Source of the DNA: Pseudomonadales bacterium
GTDB lineage: Bacteria; Pseudomonadota; Gammaproteobacteria; Pseudomonadales; Azotimanducaceae
Assembly (NCBI GenBank): GCA_024234635.1
Contig: JACKNX010000012.1
Location: 1 to 64,000, forward strand
Reading direction: 5' to 3'
Length of the DNA stretch: 64,000 bases
Shown: piece after piece, positions 1 to 9,044 of the stretch
Position numbering within the stretch: position 1 is the first letter of the stretch
Layout: each line of letters starts with the position of its first letter
Program-made: the position numbers and the translations under genes
Notes under the pieces: model-generated
Told to the model about the DNA's origin: nothing
Database searches by the model: none
Seen by the model: the letters and a program-made list of their open reading frames with translations, nothing else

Positions 1-1
1 T

Positions 2-1135
2 TCGTTCACCGCCCTTGTACCAACCGACGGCCATCTCGTGGTGGTGGATCGATTGCAGGGCGTGCTCGACGTCGACAAGGCGCGTGCTCAGGTTACGCTG
101 GGTGCCGGTACCCGTCTGGGTGATATAGGTCCACTGCTCGATGCGATCGACCAGGGCATGTTCGTGCTGCCCGACATCGACCGGCAGACGCTTGCCGGGG
201 CCACCGCCACGGGCACGCATGGCACAGGCATCGGCTTCACCAACCTCTCCGGATACATCACCCGCCTTCGCCTCGTGACCAGTAACGGCGAAACCCTGGA
301 CCTGGCGGAAGACGACGAACGCCTGCCCGCCGCCCGGGTGAGTCTGGGTGCGTTAGGCGTCGTCACCCGCATCACGCTCAGGACCCGTCCCGCGTATCGA
401 CTGAAGGCCCGTACCTGGGTGCAGCGTACCGACGAGGTGCTGCAGACTTTCGATGCCGCGGCCGCGGCACACCGGCATTTTGAAATGTTTCCGCTGGTGC
501 ATTCGGACTACGCACTGGTACTGGCCATCGACGAAACCGACGATCCGATTGCCAATGCGCCGGAAACGCCGGAGGAAGCCACGGCTTTCGACGACGTCAT
601 GCGCAGCTGGATGCAGATTCCACCGCAGGATCGACGCCCGCACATCAATGGTCTGGCGGAGCAGGCCGAGCCCGCCGAGCGGGTGGACCGGTCCTGGCGA
701 ATCCTGGCCAACGTGCGCACGCATCGCTTCAACGAGATGGAATACTCCGTGCCCGCGGCGGCCGGCGCGGACTGCCTGCGCGAGGTACTGGCGACCATCG
801 AGCGCGAACGGCTGGACGTGGTCATGCCGTTGGAATACCGCTACGTCAAGCGGGACGATGCGTGGCTGAGCATGAGTTACGGCGACGAGGATCACGCCGC
901 CATCTCCGTGCACCGCTCCGCCAGTGAAGACTATCGGCCGTACTTTTCGCGCATCGAGCCGATTTTCTGGAAGTACGGCGGCCGGCCGCACTGGGGCAAG
1001 CTGCATACGCTGGACGCCACCCGATTGCGCAGGCTGTATCCCCGCTTCGACGAATTTCTGGCGGTCAGGCGTTCACTCGACCCGCAGGGCCGGCTGCTCA
1101 ACGCGCACCTGAAAACGCTGTTCGGTATCGCCTGA
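2..1135 (+). CDS. FAD-linked aldonolactone oxidase-like protein (5' truncated)
   Basis: This is the C-terminal part of a flavoprotein of the L-gulono/D-arabinono-1,4-lactone oxidase family, which oxidises sugar lactones or related polyols. The frame is already open at base 2, so the start lies upstream of the window. The remnant has the end of the FAD-binding type 4 domain, with the conserved GATATGTHGTG stretch near residue 67, followed by the ALO-type C-terminal domain with FEMFPL, YRYV and the HWGK segment near the end. The N-terminal flavin-attachment region is missing from view. It ends 4 bp from the convergently transcribed dioxygenase gene. The family is clear from these motifs; the substrate is not known. 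Confidence 0.8.
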   Translation, partial: SFTALVPTDGHLVVVDRLQGVLDVDKARAQVTLGAGTRLGDIGPLLDAIDQGMFVLPDIDRQTLAGATATGTHGTGIGFTNLSGYITRLRLVTSNGETLDLAEDDERLPAARVSLGALGVVTRITLRTRPAYRLKARTWVQRTDEVLQTFDAAAAAHRHFEMFPLVHSDYALVLAIDETDDPIANAPETPEEATAFDDVMRSWMQIPPQDRRPHINGLAEQAEPAERVDRSWRILANVRTHRFNEMEYSVPAAAGADCLREVLATIERERLDVVMPLEYRYVKRDDAWLSMSYGDEDHAAISVHRSASEDYRPYFSRIEPIFWKYGGRPHWGKLHTLDATRLRRLYPRFDEFLAVRRSLDPQGRLLNAHLKTLFGIA

Positions 1136-1139
1136 ACCG

Positions 1140-1982
1140 CTACCGGAGCGAACGCTCGCCGATGGTTATCCGCTGCAGCACACGCTGATAACCGTCGTAG
1201 CCGCCCGTGGCACAATGAATCACCCGGCGGTTGTCCCACAGCGTGACCATGCCGTCGCTCCAGACATGCCGGTACACGAACCGCTCTTCACACTGCCAGG
1301 CAAACAGTTGCATCAATAACGCCTGTGCCTCGGCATCGTCCATGCCGTCGATGCCGATGGTATATCCCGGACTCAGGAACAGTGCCTTCGCACCGGTTTC
1401 GGGATGCGTCCTGACCAGCGGATGCAACTGCGTCGCCATGGCGCTGTCGTCCGGAACGATGGCCATGGAACGACCGACATCGCGATCGCCGTACATGCCC
1501 TGCCGTGAATAACCACGGCGGGCCGAGTGCACGCCCATCAGGTTATCAAGCCGCGCCTGCATCGCGGCATCCAGCGCCTCGTAGGCGGCCACCTGGCAGG
1601 CATACAGCGTGTCGCCGCCAGTGGGCGGCAGGACGCAGGCGCTCAGCAACGTCATCGCCGGCGGCACGGCAAGAAAACTCCAGTCCGAGTGCCAGCTTTC
1701 CGCAAACAGGGGTGTCTTCTCATCCGCTTCGCGGCGGATTTCCGCGACGTGCGGATGGTCGGGCAAGGTCTGGAAATACGGGTCCGAGCCCCAGGGCCCG
1801 AAACGCGCCGCCAGCCGTTCGAACTCGTCGATCGCGAGATGCTGCCCGGGAAAGGCGAGAACGCCGTGTTGCAGCCAGAGCGCGCGGACGGCTTGCGCGC
1901 CGGCATCGTCAAGTTGCCGCAGATCGATTCCGCGCACGAGGGCGCCGCAGGCGCGGCCCGTGGATTCAACGGTCATGGTCAT
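1140..1982 (-). CDS. TauD/TfdA-family Fe(II)/2-oxoglutarate dioxygenase
   Basis: This 280-residue protein is a member of the TauD/TfdA family of non-haem iron, 2-oxoglutarate-dependent dioxygenases. The iron-binding HxD pair is visible in ESWHSDWSF near residue 100, and the distal histidine is in NRRVIHCATGGYDG near residue 255, followed by an arginine-rich end that would hold 2-oxoglutarate. The length is normal for the family. Members hydroxylate taurine, 2,4-D, carnitine precursors and many other small acids, so the substrate cannot be assigned. It lies 35 bp downstream of uup on the same strand and may be cotranscribed with it. Confidence 0.85.
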   Translation of the reverse strand: MTMTVESTGRACGALVRGIDLRQLDDAGAQAVRALWLQHGVLAFPGQHLAIDEFERLAARFGPWGSDPYFQTLPDHPHVAEIRREADEKTPLFAESWHSDWSFLAVPPAMTLLSACVLPPTGGDTLYACQVAAYEALDAAMQARLDNLMGVHSARRGYSRQGMYGDRDVGRSMAIVPDDSAMATQLHPLVRTHPETGAKALFLSPGYTIGIDGMDDAEAQALLMQLFAWQCEERFVYRHVWSDGMVTLWDNRRVIHCATGGYDGYQRVLQRITIGERSLR

Positions 1983-2017
1983 GCGCTGTTTTCTCCTTCA
2001 CCTTGTTCTTTTCGCCT

Positions 2018-3934
2018 TCATCCAGCCCGATCCTCGAGGTCCGTCCATCGCTCGTAGACCTCGGCCAGTTCGGCCTCCACTTCCGCGAGATCCCGGAGCG
2101 TGGACTCGATGGTTGCCTGCTTCTCCCGATAGAAACCCGGATCCGCCGTCTTCGCCGCCAATGCCGCCTGACGCGTTTCGAGCGCGTCGATTCGGGCCGG
2201 CAGGGCCTCCAGTTCGTAGCGCTCCTTGTTCGACAGTTTGGCCTTGCCTCCCGTGGCCGTGGGGCGGATGGGCAGTGGGGGCTGTGCAGGCTTTTCGGGT
2301 GCATCCTTGTCGCTGACCTTCTGCACAGCTTGCGCGACAAGCGAGTCCTCGTAACGACGCCACTCGGAATACCCACCGGGAAACTGCCTGACCAAGCCGT
2401 CCCCAGCCAGCGTGAAAAGGCTTGTCACCGTGTTGTCGAGAAACTGACGGTCGTGGCTGACCAGCAGCAGTGTGCCGTCAAACTCACCGATGCGCTCTTC
2501 CAGCAGGTCCAGCGTTTCCGCGTCCAGATCGTTGGTGGGCTCGTCCAGCACCAGCAGATTGGCCGGCTGCGCGAACAGCTTCGCCAGCAGCAGCCGGTTG
2601 CGCTCGCCACCGGACAACGAACTCACCGGCGAATGCAGCCGTGAGGAGGGAAACAGGAAATCCGCGAGATAGCCCGCCACGTGCCGGCGCGAACCGTTGA
2701 TCGCCACGTGATCCGCGCCGTGCGCCACACAGTCACGCACACGTGCATCCGGATCAAGCTGCGCCCGCTCCTGGTCGAAGTAGGCGATATCGAGCTTCGT
2801 GCCACGCCGCACCGTGCCGGCGGTGGGGGTCAGCTCGCCGAGCAGCAGCCGCAGCAACGTCGTCTTGCCGCTGCCATTGGCGCCGACGATGCCGATGCGA
2901 TCGCCGCGTTCGATGACGGCGGAAAACTCCCGGACGATAGCGCGGCCGTCGATCGAAAAATCCAGGTTCTCGATATCCAGCACCGTACGCCCGGACTGGC
3001 GTGCCGCGGCAATCGCCATGCGCACGTCACCCTGGCGGGAAAGCCGTGCCGCGCGCTCACGCCGCATGGCTTCCAGCCGTCGCACGCGGCCTTCGTTGCG
3101 CGTGCGACGCGCCTTGATGCCCTGGCGGATCCACACTTCCTCCGCCGCCAGATCGCGATCGAACTGCGCCGCCTGCGCCTCCTCCGCGTCGAGCTGCGCC
3201 TGCTTGCGGGCGACGTATTGCGCGTAGTTTCCGGGATAGGACCTGAGCACGCCCCGGTCGAGCTCCACAATGCGGGTTGCCAGCCGATCGATGAAAAGCC
3301 GGTCGTGAGTAATGAACAGCACCGTGCCGGCGAAGCCGCGCACCGCCTGCTCCAGTTCCTCGATGGCTGTGATGTCCAGGTGGTTGGTCGGCTCATCCAG
3401 GAGCAGCAGGTCCGGCGCGGACACCAGCGCCCGCCCGAGCAGCGCGCGGCGGCGCACGCCACCACTGCATTCACCCATGCGGGCATGACCCGTCAGGCGC
3501 AGACGGGCCAGCGTTTCAGACACGCGATGCTCCGCCGACCAGGCGTCCTGGGCGGAAATGCGCGCTTCGATGGCATGCACCTCCCGCTCGGCGCCCGGTC
3601 TGCCTTCCGCCAGGGCATCCAGCGCGGTGTGGTAACCGGCAAGCAGCGCCTGCACGTCGCCCAGCCCCTGCGCGATGACGGCGCGCAGATCCAGGTCCAT
3701 GTCGGCGGGTACTTCCTGTGGCAGCCAGGCGAGGCACACGCCATCGCGCATGAGCAACGTGCCACTGTCGAGCGCCGCGCCCCCCTCCAGTACGCGCATC
3801 AGCGTGGACTTGCCCGCGCCGTTGCGCCCGATCAGACACACGCGTTCGGCGGGCTCGATGACCAGGTTCGCGTGATCGAGCAACGGTACGTGACCGTACG
3901 CGAGACAGGCATCCGACAACTGCAGCAGCGCCAT
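2018..3934 (-). CDS. uup: ABC-F family ATPase Uup
   Basis: This is a soluble protein with two ABC ATPase domains and no membrane segment. The first Walker A is GRNGAGKST near residue 37 with Walker B LLLLDEPTNHLD; the second is GANGSGKTT near residue 350 with signature LSGGERNRLLLAKL and Walker B LLVLDEPTNDLD. A C-terminal lysine- and glutamate-rich coiled coil (LSNKERYELEALPARI) is typical of Uup. Uup binds ribosomes and branched DNA and affects precise excision of transposons. I chose the methionine of MALLQLSDA, which matches the usual Uup N terminus, rather than the methionine three codons earlier. It is divergent from the flavoprotein gene at 4110. Confidence 0.9.
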   Translation of the reverse strand: MALLQLSDACLAYGHVPLLDHANLVIEPAERVCLIGRNGAGKSTLMRVLEGGAALDSGTLLMRDGVCLAWLPQEVPADMDLDLRAVIAQGLGDVQALLAGYHTALDALAEGRPGAEREVHAIEARISAQDAWSAEHRVSETLARLRLTGHARMGECSGGVRRRALLGRALVSAPDLLLLDEPTNHLDITAIEELEQAVRGFAGTVLFITHDRLFIDRLATRIVELDRGVLRSYPGNYAQYVARKQAQLDAEEAQAAQFDRDLAAEEVWIRQGIKARRTRNEGRVRRLEAMRRERAARLSRQGDVRMAIAAARQSGRTVLDIENLDFSIDGRAIVREFSAVIERGDRIGIVGANGSGKTTLLRLLLGELTPTAGTVRRGTKLDIAYFDQERAQLDPDARVRDCVAHGADHVAINGSRRHVAGYLADFLFPSSRLHSPVSSLSGGERNRLLLAKLFAQPANLLVLDEPTNDLDAETLDLLEERIGEFDGTLLLVSHDRQFLDNTVTSLFTLAGDGLVRQFPGGYSEWRRYEDSLVAQAVQKVSDKDAPEKPAQPPLPIRPTATGGKAKLSNKERYELEALPARIDALETRQAALAAKTADPGFYREKQATIESTLRDLAEVEAELAEVYERWTDLEDRAG

Positions 3935-3970
3935 GATCAACAACTACCGGAAAATCTGGGGCGCCACTAT

Positions 3971-4012
3971 AACAACAACGTCAACAACATCAACAACAAC
4001 GTCAACAACATC
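3971..4012. repeat. two exact 21-bp tandem repeats in a divergent promoter region
   Basis: The unit AACAACAACGTCAACAACAT plus C occurs twice in a row without mismatch (3971-3991, 3992-4012). It is built from AAC/ATC-like triplets. It is followed by two imperfect 11-bp GGYAACCTCCC copies (about 4028-4050). The block lies in the space between the divergent uup and flavoprotein genes. It has no clear coding function. Confidence 0.8.
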
Positions 4013-4109
4013 GCGGGCAAGCTCCCTGGCAACCTCCCGGGTAACCTCCCGAAAGGCCGCCATGCGCCACCCGTGCTACCCTCGTCCCGCATCGGGGAGG
4101 GGTTTTGAC

Positions 4110-5516
4110 ATGGCAGACGTGGACGTCATCGTGGTGGGCGGCGGCGGCGCCGGCATGAGCGCGGCAATTACAGCCAGCGACAGCGGCGCCTCCGTGCTGC
4201 TGGTGGAGGCCGATCGCACGCTGGGCGGTTCCACGGCCCTGTCCGGCGGCGTCTACTATGCCGCCGGCACGCGCGTGCAACAGCAGCTTGGCATCACTGG
4301 CGACACCGCGGACGCCATGTTCGAGTACTACCTCACGCTGAACCAGTACCGCGTCGACCCGGCACTCGTGCGCGTGCTGTGTGACCAGGCGGCGGAGGGC
4401 CTGCACTGGCTCATGGCCATGGGTGTCGACTTCCCCGCCGCCGGGCTCTATGCCTCCGGTGTGGAATCGGTGCCTCGCGGTCACGGCGCCGCCGGCAACG
4501 GCGCGGCCATCGCGGCGGCTCTGGACCGGGAGGTATCCAGACGCCCCATCGACGTGGCGCTGGGTACCCGTGTCGACGGTCTGCTGACGGATGCCGGCGG
4601 TCGAATCACCGGTATCCGCGCCGGTGCGGACAGCATTGCCGCACGCACCGTCGTTCTCACCACCGGCGGCTTCGGCGCCAGCCCCGCGCTGCGACAACGC
4701 CTGTATCCGCAGTCCACGGTACACGGTGACGCGGCCTGGTATATCGGCAAACCCCAGTGCGTGGGCGACGGCATCACCCTTGGTGAACGCGCGGGCGCCG
4801 ATATCGTCGGTCATGACCGTGGTCTGCTGCTCACCACACCGAACTTCCGCAAGGTACTGGAGGTGTTCGTGCCCGGCTGGCTGGTGTACGTCAATCGCGA
4901 GGGTCAGCGCTTCGTGCGGGAAACCGCCGAGTATGCGGTGATGGCCGGGGTCGTACAGGCGCAGACCGGGGGAACCTGTTTCGCCATTTTCGACGAGGCA
5001 TCACGCCGTGATGCCCGCCCCCTGCCCCGCTACGCTGATGCCTTCGCGTCCGGCGCGCTGCCCCTGAACTGGGTAGCCGACGAACTGGCGCACCAGGCCG
5101 GTGCGGGCAAGGTGGTATCAGCCGCCTCCCTCGACGCGCTGGCCGGGCGCATTGGTCTGCGCCCGGGCGCCCTGGAGGTTACTGTCGCCGAATACAACGC
5201 CGATGTCGCAAGTGGCTCCGACAAACGCTTCTTCAAGGCAGCCGATGATCTGCGCCCGATCGCCGAGCCGCCCTTCCATGCCGTGGAGATCCTGCCCGCC
5301 ATCGTCTGTCTGACCTCCGCCGGTATTCGCATCGACGCCGACGCGCGGGCGCTGGATACCCGCGGCCTGCCCATCGCCGGGCTGTATGCGGCGGGCGAGA
5401 CCTGCGGCAACGTTCTGGGCGAACGGTACATCGGTGGCGGCAACTCGATTGCCAACGCAATTGTCTTCGGCAGGGTTGCCGGTTCCACCGCCGCCAGGGA
5501 ATGTCACAGGGTGTAA
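4110..5516 (+). CDS. FAD-dependent oxidoreductase, fumarate reductase/3-ketosteroid dehydrogenase-like
   Basis: This 468-residue protein has an N-terminal Rossmann FAD motif, VIVVGGGGAGMSAAI at residues 5-19, then GGSTALSGG. Near the C terminus it has GERYIGGGNSIANAIVFGR, the FAD_binding_2 signature shared by fumarate reductase flavoproteins, urocanate reductases and 3-ketosteroid 1-dehydrogenases. Family members oxidise or reduce alpha,beta-unsaturated ketones or acids. The start at ATG 4110 follows a strong GGGGAGGGG ribosome site at 4094-4102; an open extension upstream runs through the tandem repeat and is not used. No signal peptide is seen, so it is probably cytoplasmic. It lies before a TonB receptor gene, which suggests catabolism of an imported lipophilic compound, but that is inference. 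Confidence 0.8.
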   Translation: MADVDVIVVGGGGAGMSAAITASDSGASVLLVEADRTLGGSTALSGGVYYAAGTRVQQQLGITGDTADAMFEYYLTLNQYRVDPALVRVLCDQAAEGLHWLMAMGVDFPAAGLYASGVESVPRGHGAAGNGAAIAAALDREVSRRPIDVALGTRVDGLLTDAGGRITGIRAGADSIAARTVVLTTGGFGASPALRQRLYPQSTVHGDAAWYIGKPQCVGDGITLGERAGADIVGHDRGLLLTTPNFRKVLEVFVPGWLVYVNREGQRFVRETAEYAVMAGVVQAQTGGTCFAIFDEASRRDARPLPRYADAFASGALPLNWVADELAHQAGAGKVVSAASLDALAGRIGLRPGALEVTVAEYNADVASGSDKRFFKAADDLRPIAEPPFHAVEILPAIVCLTSAGIRIDADARALDTRGLPIAGLYAAGETCGNVLGERYIGGGNSIANAIVFGRVAGSTAARECHRV

Positions 5517-5524
5517 AAGGATGT

Positions 5525-5554
5525 TTGACTTTCGTCGAGCCCATCCCCTATAAA
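5525..5554 (+). promoter_or_regulatory. sigma-70-type promoter for the TonB receptor gene
   Basis: A -35 box TTGACT (5525-5530) and a -10 box TATAAA (5549-5554) are separated by 18 bp. They lie just after the end of the flavoprotein gene and about 140 bp before the receptor start. This suggests the receptor has its own promoter and a leader of roughly 130 nt. Confidence 0.55.
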
Positions 5555-5572
5555 CGAGCGCGGGAGTGGGTC

Positions 5573-5590
5573 GCCAACTGGGGAGTTGGC
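5573..5590 (+). promoter_or_regulatory. perfect 7-bp hairpin in the receptor mRNA leader
   Basis: GCCAACT and AGTTGGC are perfectly complementary around a GGGG loop. The hairpin begins about 20 bp after the predicted -10 box, so it is either near the 5' end of the leader RNA or an operator for a dimeric repressor. No known riboswitch motif was recognised in the leader. Confidence 0.5.
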
Positions 5591-5693
5591 AATTCAATTC
5601 GCCTGAACAGGGGCCGGCATCCGCGCACTTGCGGTACGTTTGCGTGGCGTCGTCTCCAATCAAAACCCGTTCGGTTTGTCTGGAGAGGTGAAG

Positions 5694-8636
5694 ATGAAGT
5701 TTAAGAGAGTCGCGGGCGCATCGCTCACCGCTGCCCTTGTGGTACCGGTGCTGACGATCAACAGCCCGCATGCCTTTGGCGCCGAAGGGCGGCGTCAGAT
5801 TGAAGAAGTGGTGGTTACCGCGGAGCGTCGGGAATCGACGGTCAGCGATACCTCCATGTCGATCACCGCGTTTACCGGCGAGTTCATCGAAGACTTCGGT
5901 ATCCGCAACCAGGAAGATCTGCAGAACCTGGTGCCCGCCGCGGTCATCGAACCGTACGACATGGCGGTGCGTGGCGTGGGACGCAACTTTCGCTCCCTGG
6001 GCGGCGACCCCGGTGTGGCCACCTATCTGAACGGCGTCTACTCCGAGGACTTCGGTATCGCGTCCACCGAGGGTGGTCTGTTCGACATCGAGCGTATCGA
6101 GGTACTGCGGGGACCCCAGGGCACCCTGTACGGCCGCAACGCCATCGGCGGCGCCATCAACTTCATCAACAAGCGGCCGACGGACGAGTTCGAGGGTGAA
6201 GCCCGCGTTGTGGTCGGCGACTACAGCCTCATGGAAACCTACGGCGTGGTTTCCGGTCCCATCATCAAAGGACTGCTCGACGCCCGTATCGTCGGCACCA
6301 AGCGCAAGCGCGACGGGTATTACAACGACCTGTCCGGCAATCCCGATCCCGGCAATTACGGCGACGAGAACTACGCGCTGGCGCTGCGCTTTACGCCCAC
6401 TGACACGCTGGAATTCAATATACGCGGCAACGAACGCAGCTACGCCCGCCGCATGGCAGGCGCGGACGCCGCGGGTGTCATCAACTTTTCGGAAAACGGC
6501 GGCCTCGTCCGCGACAATCAGACCTACGTGAACGGCTATCGGGCGGTGGATCCCAACCTTGCCTGCCCCGACGCTTTCACCCGCACCGTACCGACGCCGA
6601 GCGCCGGCGTGATTGGCGGTATCGGCTGCGCGGTCGCCGGCCGTGACATCTTCCAGTTCACGCACCCGTCAACCGGCGCGACCATCAATGCCCAGCGCGT
6701 GGTACCCGGTTTCGACCAGACGGTCATCGGCACCACGAACATGCCCAACATGGCCTACGGCACTGACCTCAGCCGGCAGCGCATGGTCGGTGTCGGCAGC
6801 CTGGACGGTGACGACCTGGTAACCGACACCAACGGCCAGCAGGACGAGTTCTTCGACCACCAGGCAGTGAACTTCGACGCCACCTGGACGCCGTCGGACA
6901 AGTTCTCGATGAAGTACATCTTCGGCTACACCGATTATTTCTACGACCGCACCTCGGACGTCGACCTGACCAGCAACCCGACGTTCGACAACACATTCTA
7001 TGTGAGCCAGGAAACCGAATACGTTTCCCACGAACTGCAGTTTTTCATCGACCCCACGGACAAGCTGTCGATCACAGCCGGCCTGTTCGCGTATGACGCC
7101 AAGATCACGCAGCGGGGCGACTACTTCGACTACAACTGCTGGGGTGGCCAGACCTGTAACTCGCGCTATTCCCGTGACTTCCCGGCCGCGATTTATGACT
7201 CCCTCTTCGGTTTCGCCGGCTCCACCGCCGTGTTCCCGAAGATGGACCTGTTCACAGCGCGCCTGAACAAGGATGCACTTGATCGCGGTGATGCGATGCT
7301 GCCGGGATGCCTCACCGGCACCGCTATCGCCGCCCAGGATCAGCTTGATGTGTACTGCTTCGGAGTCTGGGGCGGTGACACGGGTGACCGTGTACAGCAT
7401 GGTCCCGCAACCGCAGCAACCAACCTGGAGTACCAGACGCGCTCCGAACGTTATGCCTACGCGGCATACGGCCAGGCGGCATACGACTTCAACGAGCACT
7501 GGACCTTGACGCTGGGCCTGCGCTGGGCGCGAGACAGCCTGTCCGGCGCCGAAGATGTCTTCTATTACAACGAAGAGAGCATCATTCCGCTCGGTTTCGG
7601 GGCGGGCGGCGCGGGCTGCACGGGTACACCTGGGGTCGATACCTGTACATCGACACTTGGACTGTTCAACCAGATCATCGGTGCAGTGGACGCCAACGGG
7701 AATATCCTCGATCCCAACTCGGTGCTGGTTGCCGGTATTCCTTTCAGCAACTCACTCACGCGGGATCTGCACAAAAACACCGAGGACATCACCTGGCGCA
7801 TCAACGTCGACTGGTCGCCTACCGATGACGACCTGATCTACCTGTCCGCCACCAAGGGTCTGCGCTCCGGCGGCATGAACCTGGTGTTCTTCTCCAGCAA
7901 CGGCACCTACGACGGCGAGGAGCTGGTGGCCTACGAACTCGGTTACAAGGGCACCAAGCTCGACGGCAGCCTGCAGGTCAACGCCTCCATCTACCAGTAC
8001 GATTACAAGAACGTGCACACCTTTGGAATCGGCCGGTCGTTCGCGGGCGGCTACGCCACCAACGTGTTTGCGGTACCGGAAGCGCAGATGCGCGGCGTGG
8101 AAGCGGACATCACGTGGCTCGCTACCGAACGAATCAGTCTGGGCGGCAACCTCAGCTACACCGACAGCGAATACCAGTCGCACATCCCGATCATCAACCC
8201 GATCGACGAAGGTGCACCGGAATCGCTGTTCGACGCCTTCAGCACCCCGGGCGATCTGTACGGCAACAAGATGATCCGCGTGCCGGAGTGGAAAGGTGGC
8301 GGCTACGCGCAGTACTCCATTCCGCTGGCCGACAATGGACGGATCGAATTCCTGGTGAACTACTCCTTTATCGGTCGCGTCTATTTCACGACCTTCGAGG
8401 ACAAGGACCACTCCGCCAAGGGATACGACCGCTTCGACTTCCGCGCTACCTGGCGCAGCGCTGACGAGAAGTGGATGGTCGCCGGCTTTGTGAACAACGT
8501 GTTCGACAAAATCGGTATCCGTCAGATCGACCAGTATCAGGCGAACGAAACCACCAACTACCGCCGCACCGGCGCCGTCACCGACCCGCGTCTGTGGGGC
8601 CTGGAAGTGCGCTACAAGTTCGGCGCCTTCCAGTAG
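5694..8636 (+). CDS. TonB-dependent outer-membrane receptor
   Basis: This 980-residue protein is a TonB-dependent transporter that imports a ligand across the outer membrane using energy from TonB-ExbB-ExbD. Residues 1 to about 29 form a signal peptide ending near HAFGA. EEVVVTAERRE near residue 35 is the TonB-box region, followed by a plug domain (ERIEVLRGPQGTLYGRNAIG) and a long beta-barrel. The end, WGLEVRYKFGAFQ, looks like a final barrel strand. The start at ATG 5694 is set by the GGAGAGG ribosome site at 5682. The type is the one common in sphingomonads and marine gammaproteobacteria, where many copies serve diverse organic ligands. The ligand cannot be read from sequence. The neighbouring flavoprotein may act on it. 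Confidence 0.92.
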   Translation: MKFKRVAGASLTAALVVPVLTINSPHAFGAEGRRQIEEVVVTAERRESTVSDTSMSITAFTGEFIEDFGIRNQEDLQNLVPAAVIEPYDMAVRGVGRNFRSLGGDPGVATYLNGVYSEDFGIASTEGGLFDIERIEVLRGPQGTLYGRNAIGGAINFINKRPTDEFEGEARVVVGDYSLMETYGVVSGPIIKGLLDARIVGTKRKRDGYYNDLSGNPDPGNYGDENYALALRFTPTDTLEFNIRGNERSYARRMAGADAAGVINFSENGGLVRDNQTYVNGYRAVDPNLACPDAFTRTVPTPSAGVIGGIGCAVAGRDIFQFTHPSTGATINAQRVVPGFDQTVIGTTNMPNMAYGTDLSRQRMVGVGSLDGDDLVTDTNGQQDEFFDHQAVNFDATWTPSDKFSMKYIFGYTDYFYDRTSDVDLTSNPTFDNTFYVSQETEYVSHELQFFIDPTDKLSITAGLFAYDAKITQRGDYFDYNCWGGQTCNSRYSRDFPAAIYDSLFGFAGSTAVFPKMDLFTARLNKDALDRGDAMLPGCLTGTAIAAQDQLDVYCFGVWGGDTGDRVQHGPATAATNLEYQTRSERYAYAAYGQAAYDFNEHWTLTLGLRWARDSLSGAEDVFYYNEESIIPLGFGAGGAGCTGTPGVDTCTSTLGLFNQIIGAVDANGNILDPNSVLVAGIPFSNSLTRDLHKNTEDITWRINVDWSPTDDDLIYLSATKGLRSGGMNLVFFSSNGTYDGEELVAYELGYKGTKLDGSLQVNASIYQYDYKNVHTFGIGRSFAGGYATNVFAVPEAQMRGVEADITWLATERISLGGNLSYTDSEYQSHIPIINPIDEGAPESLFDAFSTPGDLYGNKMIRVPEWKGGGYAQYSIPLADNGRIEFLVNYSFIGRVYFTTFEDKDHSAKGYDRFDFRATWRSADEKWMVAGFVNNVFDKIGIRQIDQYQANETTNYRRTGAVTDPRLWGLEVRYKFGAFQ

Positions 8637-8645
8637 CGTCTGGCG

Positions 8646-8699
8646 TGGCCCGCTTCGCGCGGGCCAGGAAAAGACGGGCGGCCAGGTGCCGCCCGTTTT
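8646..8699 (+). terminator. double-hairpin rho-independent terminator after the TonB receptor
   Basis: The first hairpin has an 8-bp stem TGGCCCGC/GCGGGCCA (8646-8666). The second has a 9-bp stem ACGGGCGGC/GCCGCCCGT (8674-8696) followed by TTT. The position, 10-60 bp after the stop codon, fits transcription termination of the receptor gene. Confidence 0.8.
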
Positions 8700-8786
8700 G
8701 CATTCTGCAGGGTCTCATTTCCGGGAAGGGGCCGACATTCCGGCATGGTCAGACGTCCATTCAGTCCAGCACCGGAAAGAAGACCA

Positions 8787-8812
8787 CCCGCGCCGCCTCT
8801 CAACGGTGCGGG
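8787..8812 (-). terminator. probable terminator of csrA
   Basis: A 9-bp stem with one G-U pair and an 8-nt loop lies about 40 bp past the csrA stop. On the minus strand it is followed by a T-rich stretch (GGTCTTCTTT) rather than a clean T run, so it is a weaker call. Confidence 0.45.
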
Positions 8813-8852
8813 TCAGGAAAGCTCAGAAATGAGGGGCCGGGAACGCGTACGT

Positions 8853-9044
8853 TCAGTCGTCGTCGTGCAGCGCGTCATCCTGCTCTTTCTGGATGCGCCG
8901 ATAGATTTCTTCACGATGAACCGCAACGTCCTTGGGGGCGCCAACACCCAGGCGGACCTGGTTGCCCTTGACGCCAAGTACGGTCACGATGATGTCGTTG
9001 CCAATCATCAGGGTCTCACCGATGCGCCTTGTCAGAATCAGCAT
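8853..9044 (-). CDS. csrA: carbon storage regulator CsrA
   Basis: This 63-residue protein is CsrA/RsmA, a dimeric RNA-binding protein that represses or stabilises mRNAs by binding GGA motifs in leaders. It begins MLILTRRIGETLMIG and contains VTVLGVKGNQVRLGV and the VHREEIYRRI segment, all diagnostic. The start at ATG 9044 has a GGAGA ribosome site at about 9052-9056; a longer open reading upstream is not supported. In pseudomonads csrA also follows lysC and alaS. Here a mobile element and about 350 bp of apparently empty DNA separate csrA from lysC, so csrA probably has its own promoter. No tRNA-Ser gene was seen beside it. Confidence 0.95.
   Translation of the reverse strand: MLILTRRIGETLMIGNDIIVTVLGVKGNQVRLGVGAPKDVAVHREEIYRRIQKEQDDALHDDD

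Noticed and set aside
5555..5693. Cobalamin or other known riboswitch in the TonB receptor leader
   Set aside because: No B12-box sequence or other familiar core was found; only a simple hairpin is visible.
8700..8852. tRNA-Ser or tRNA-Arg gene beside csrA
   Set aside because: Such genes sit next to csrA in other gammaproteobacteria, but no T-arm sequence or acceptor stem could be found on either strand.
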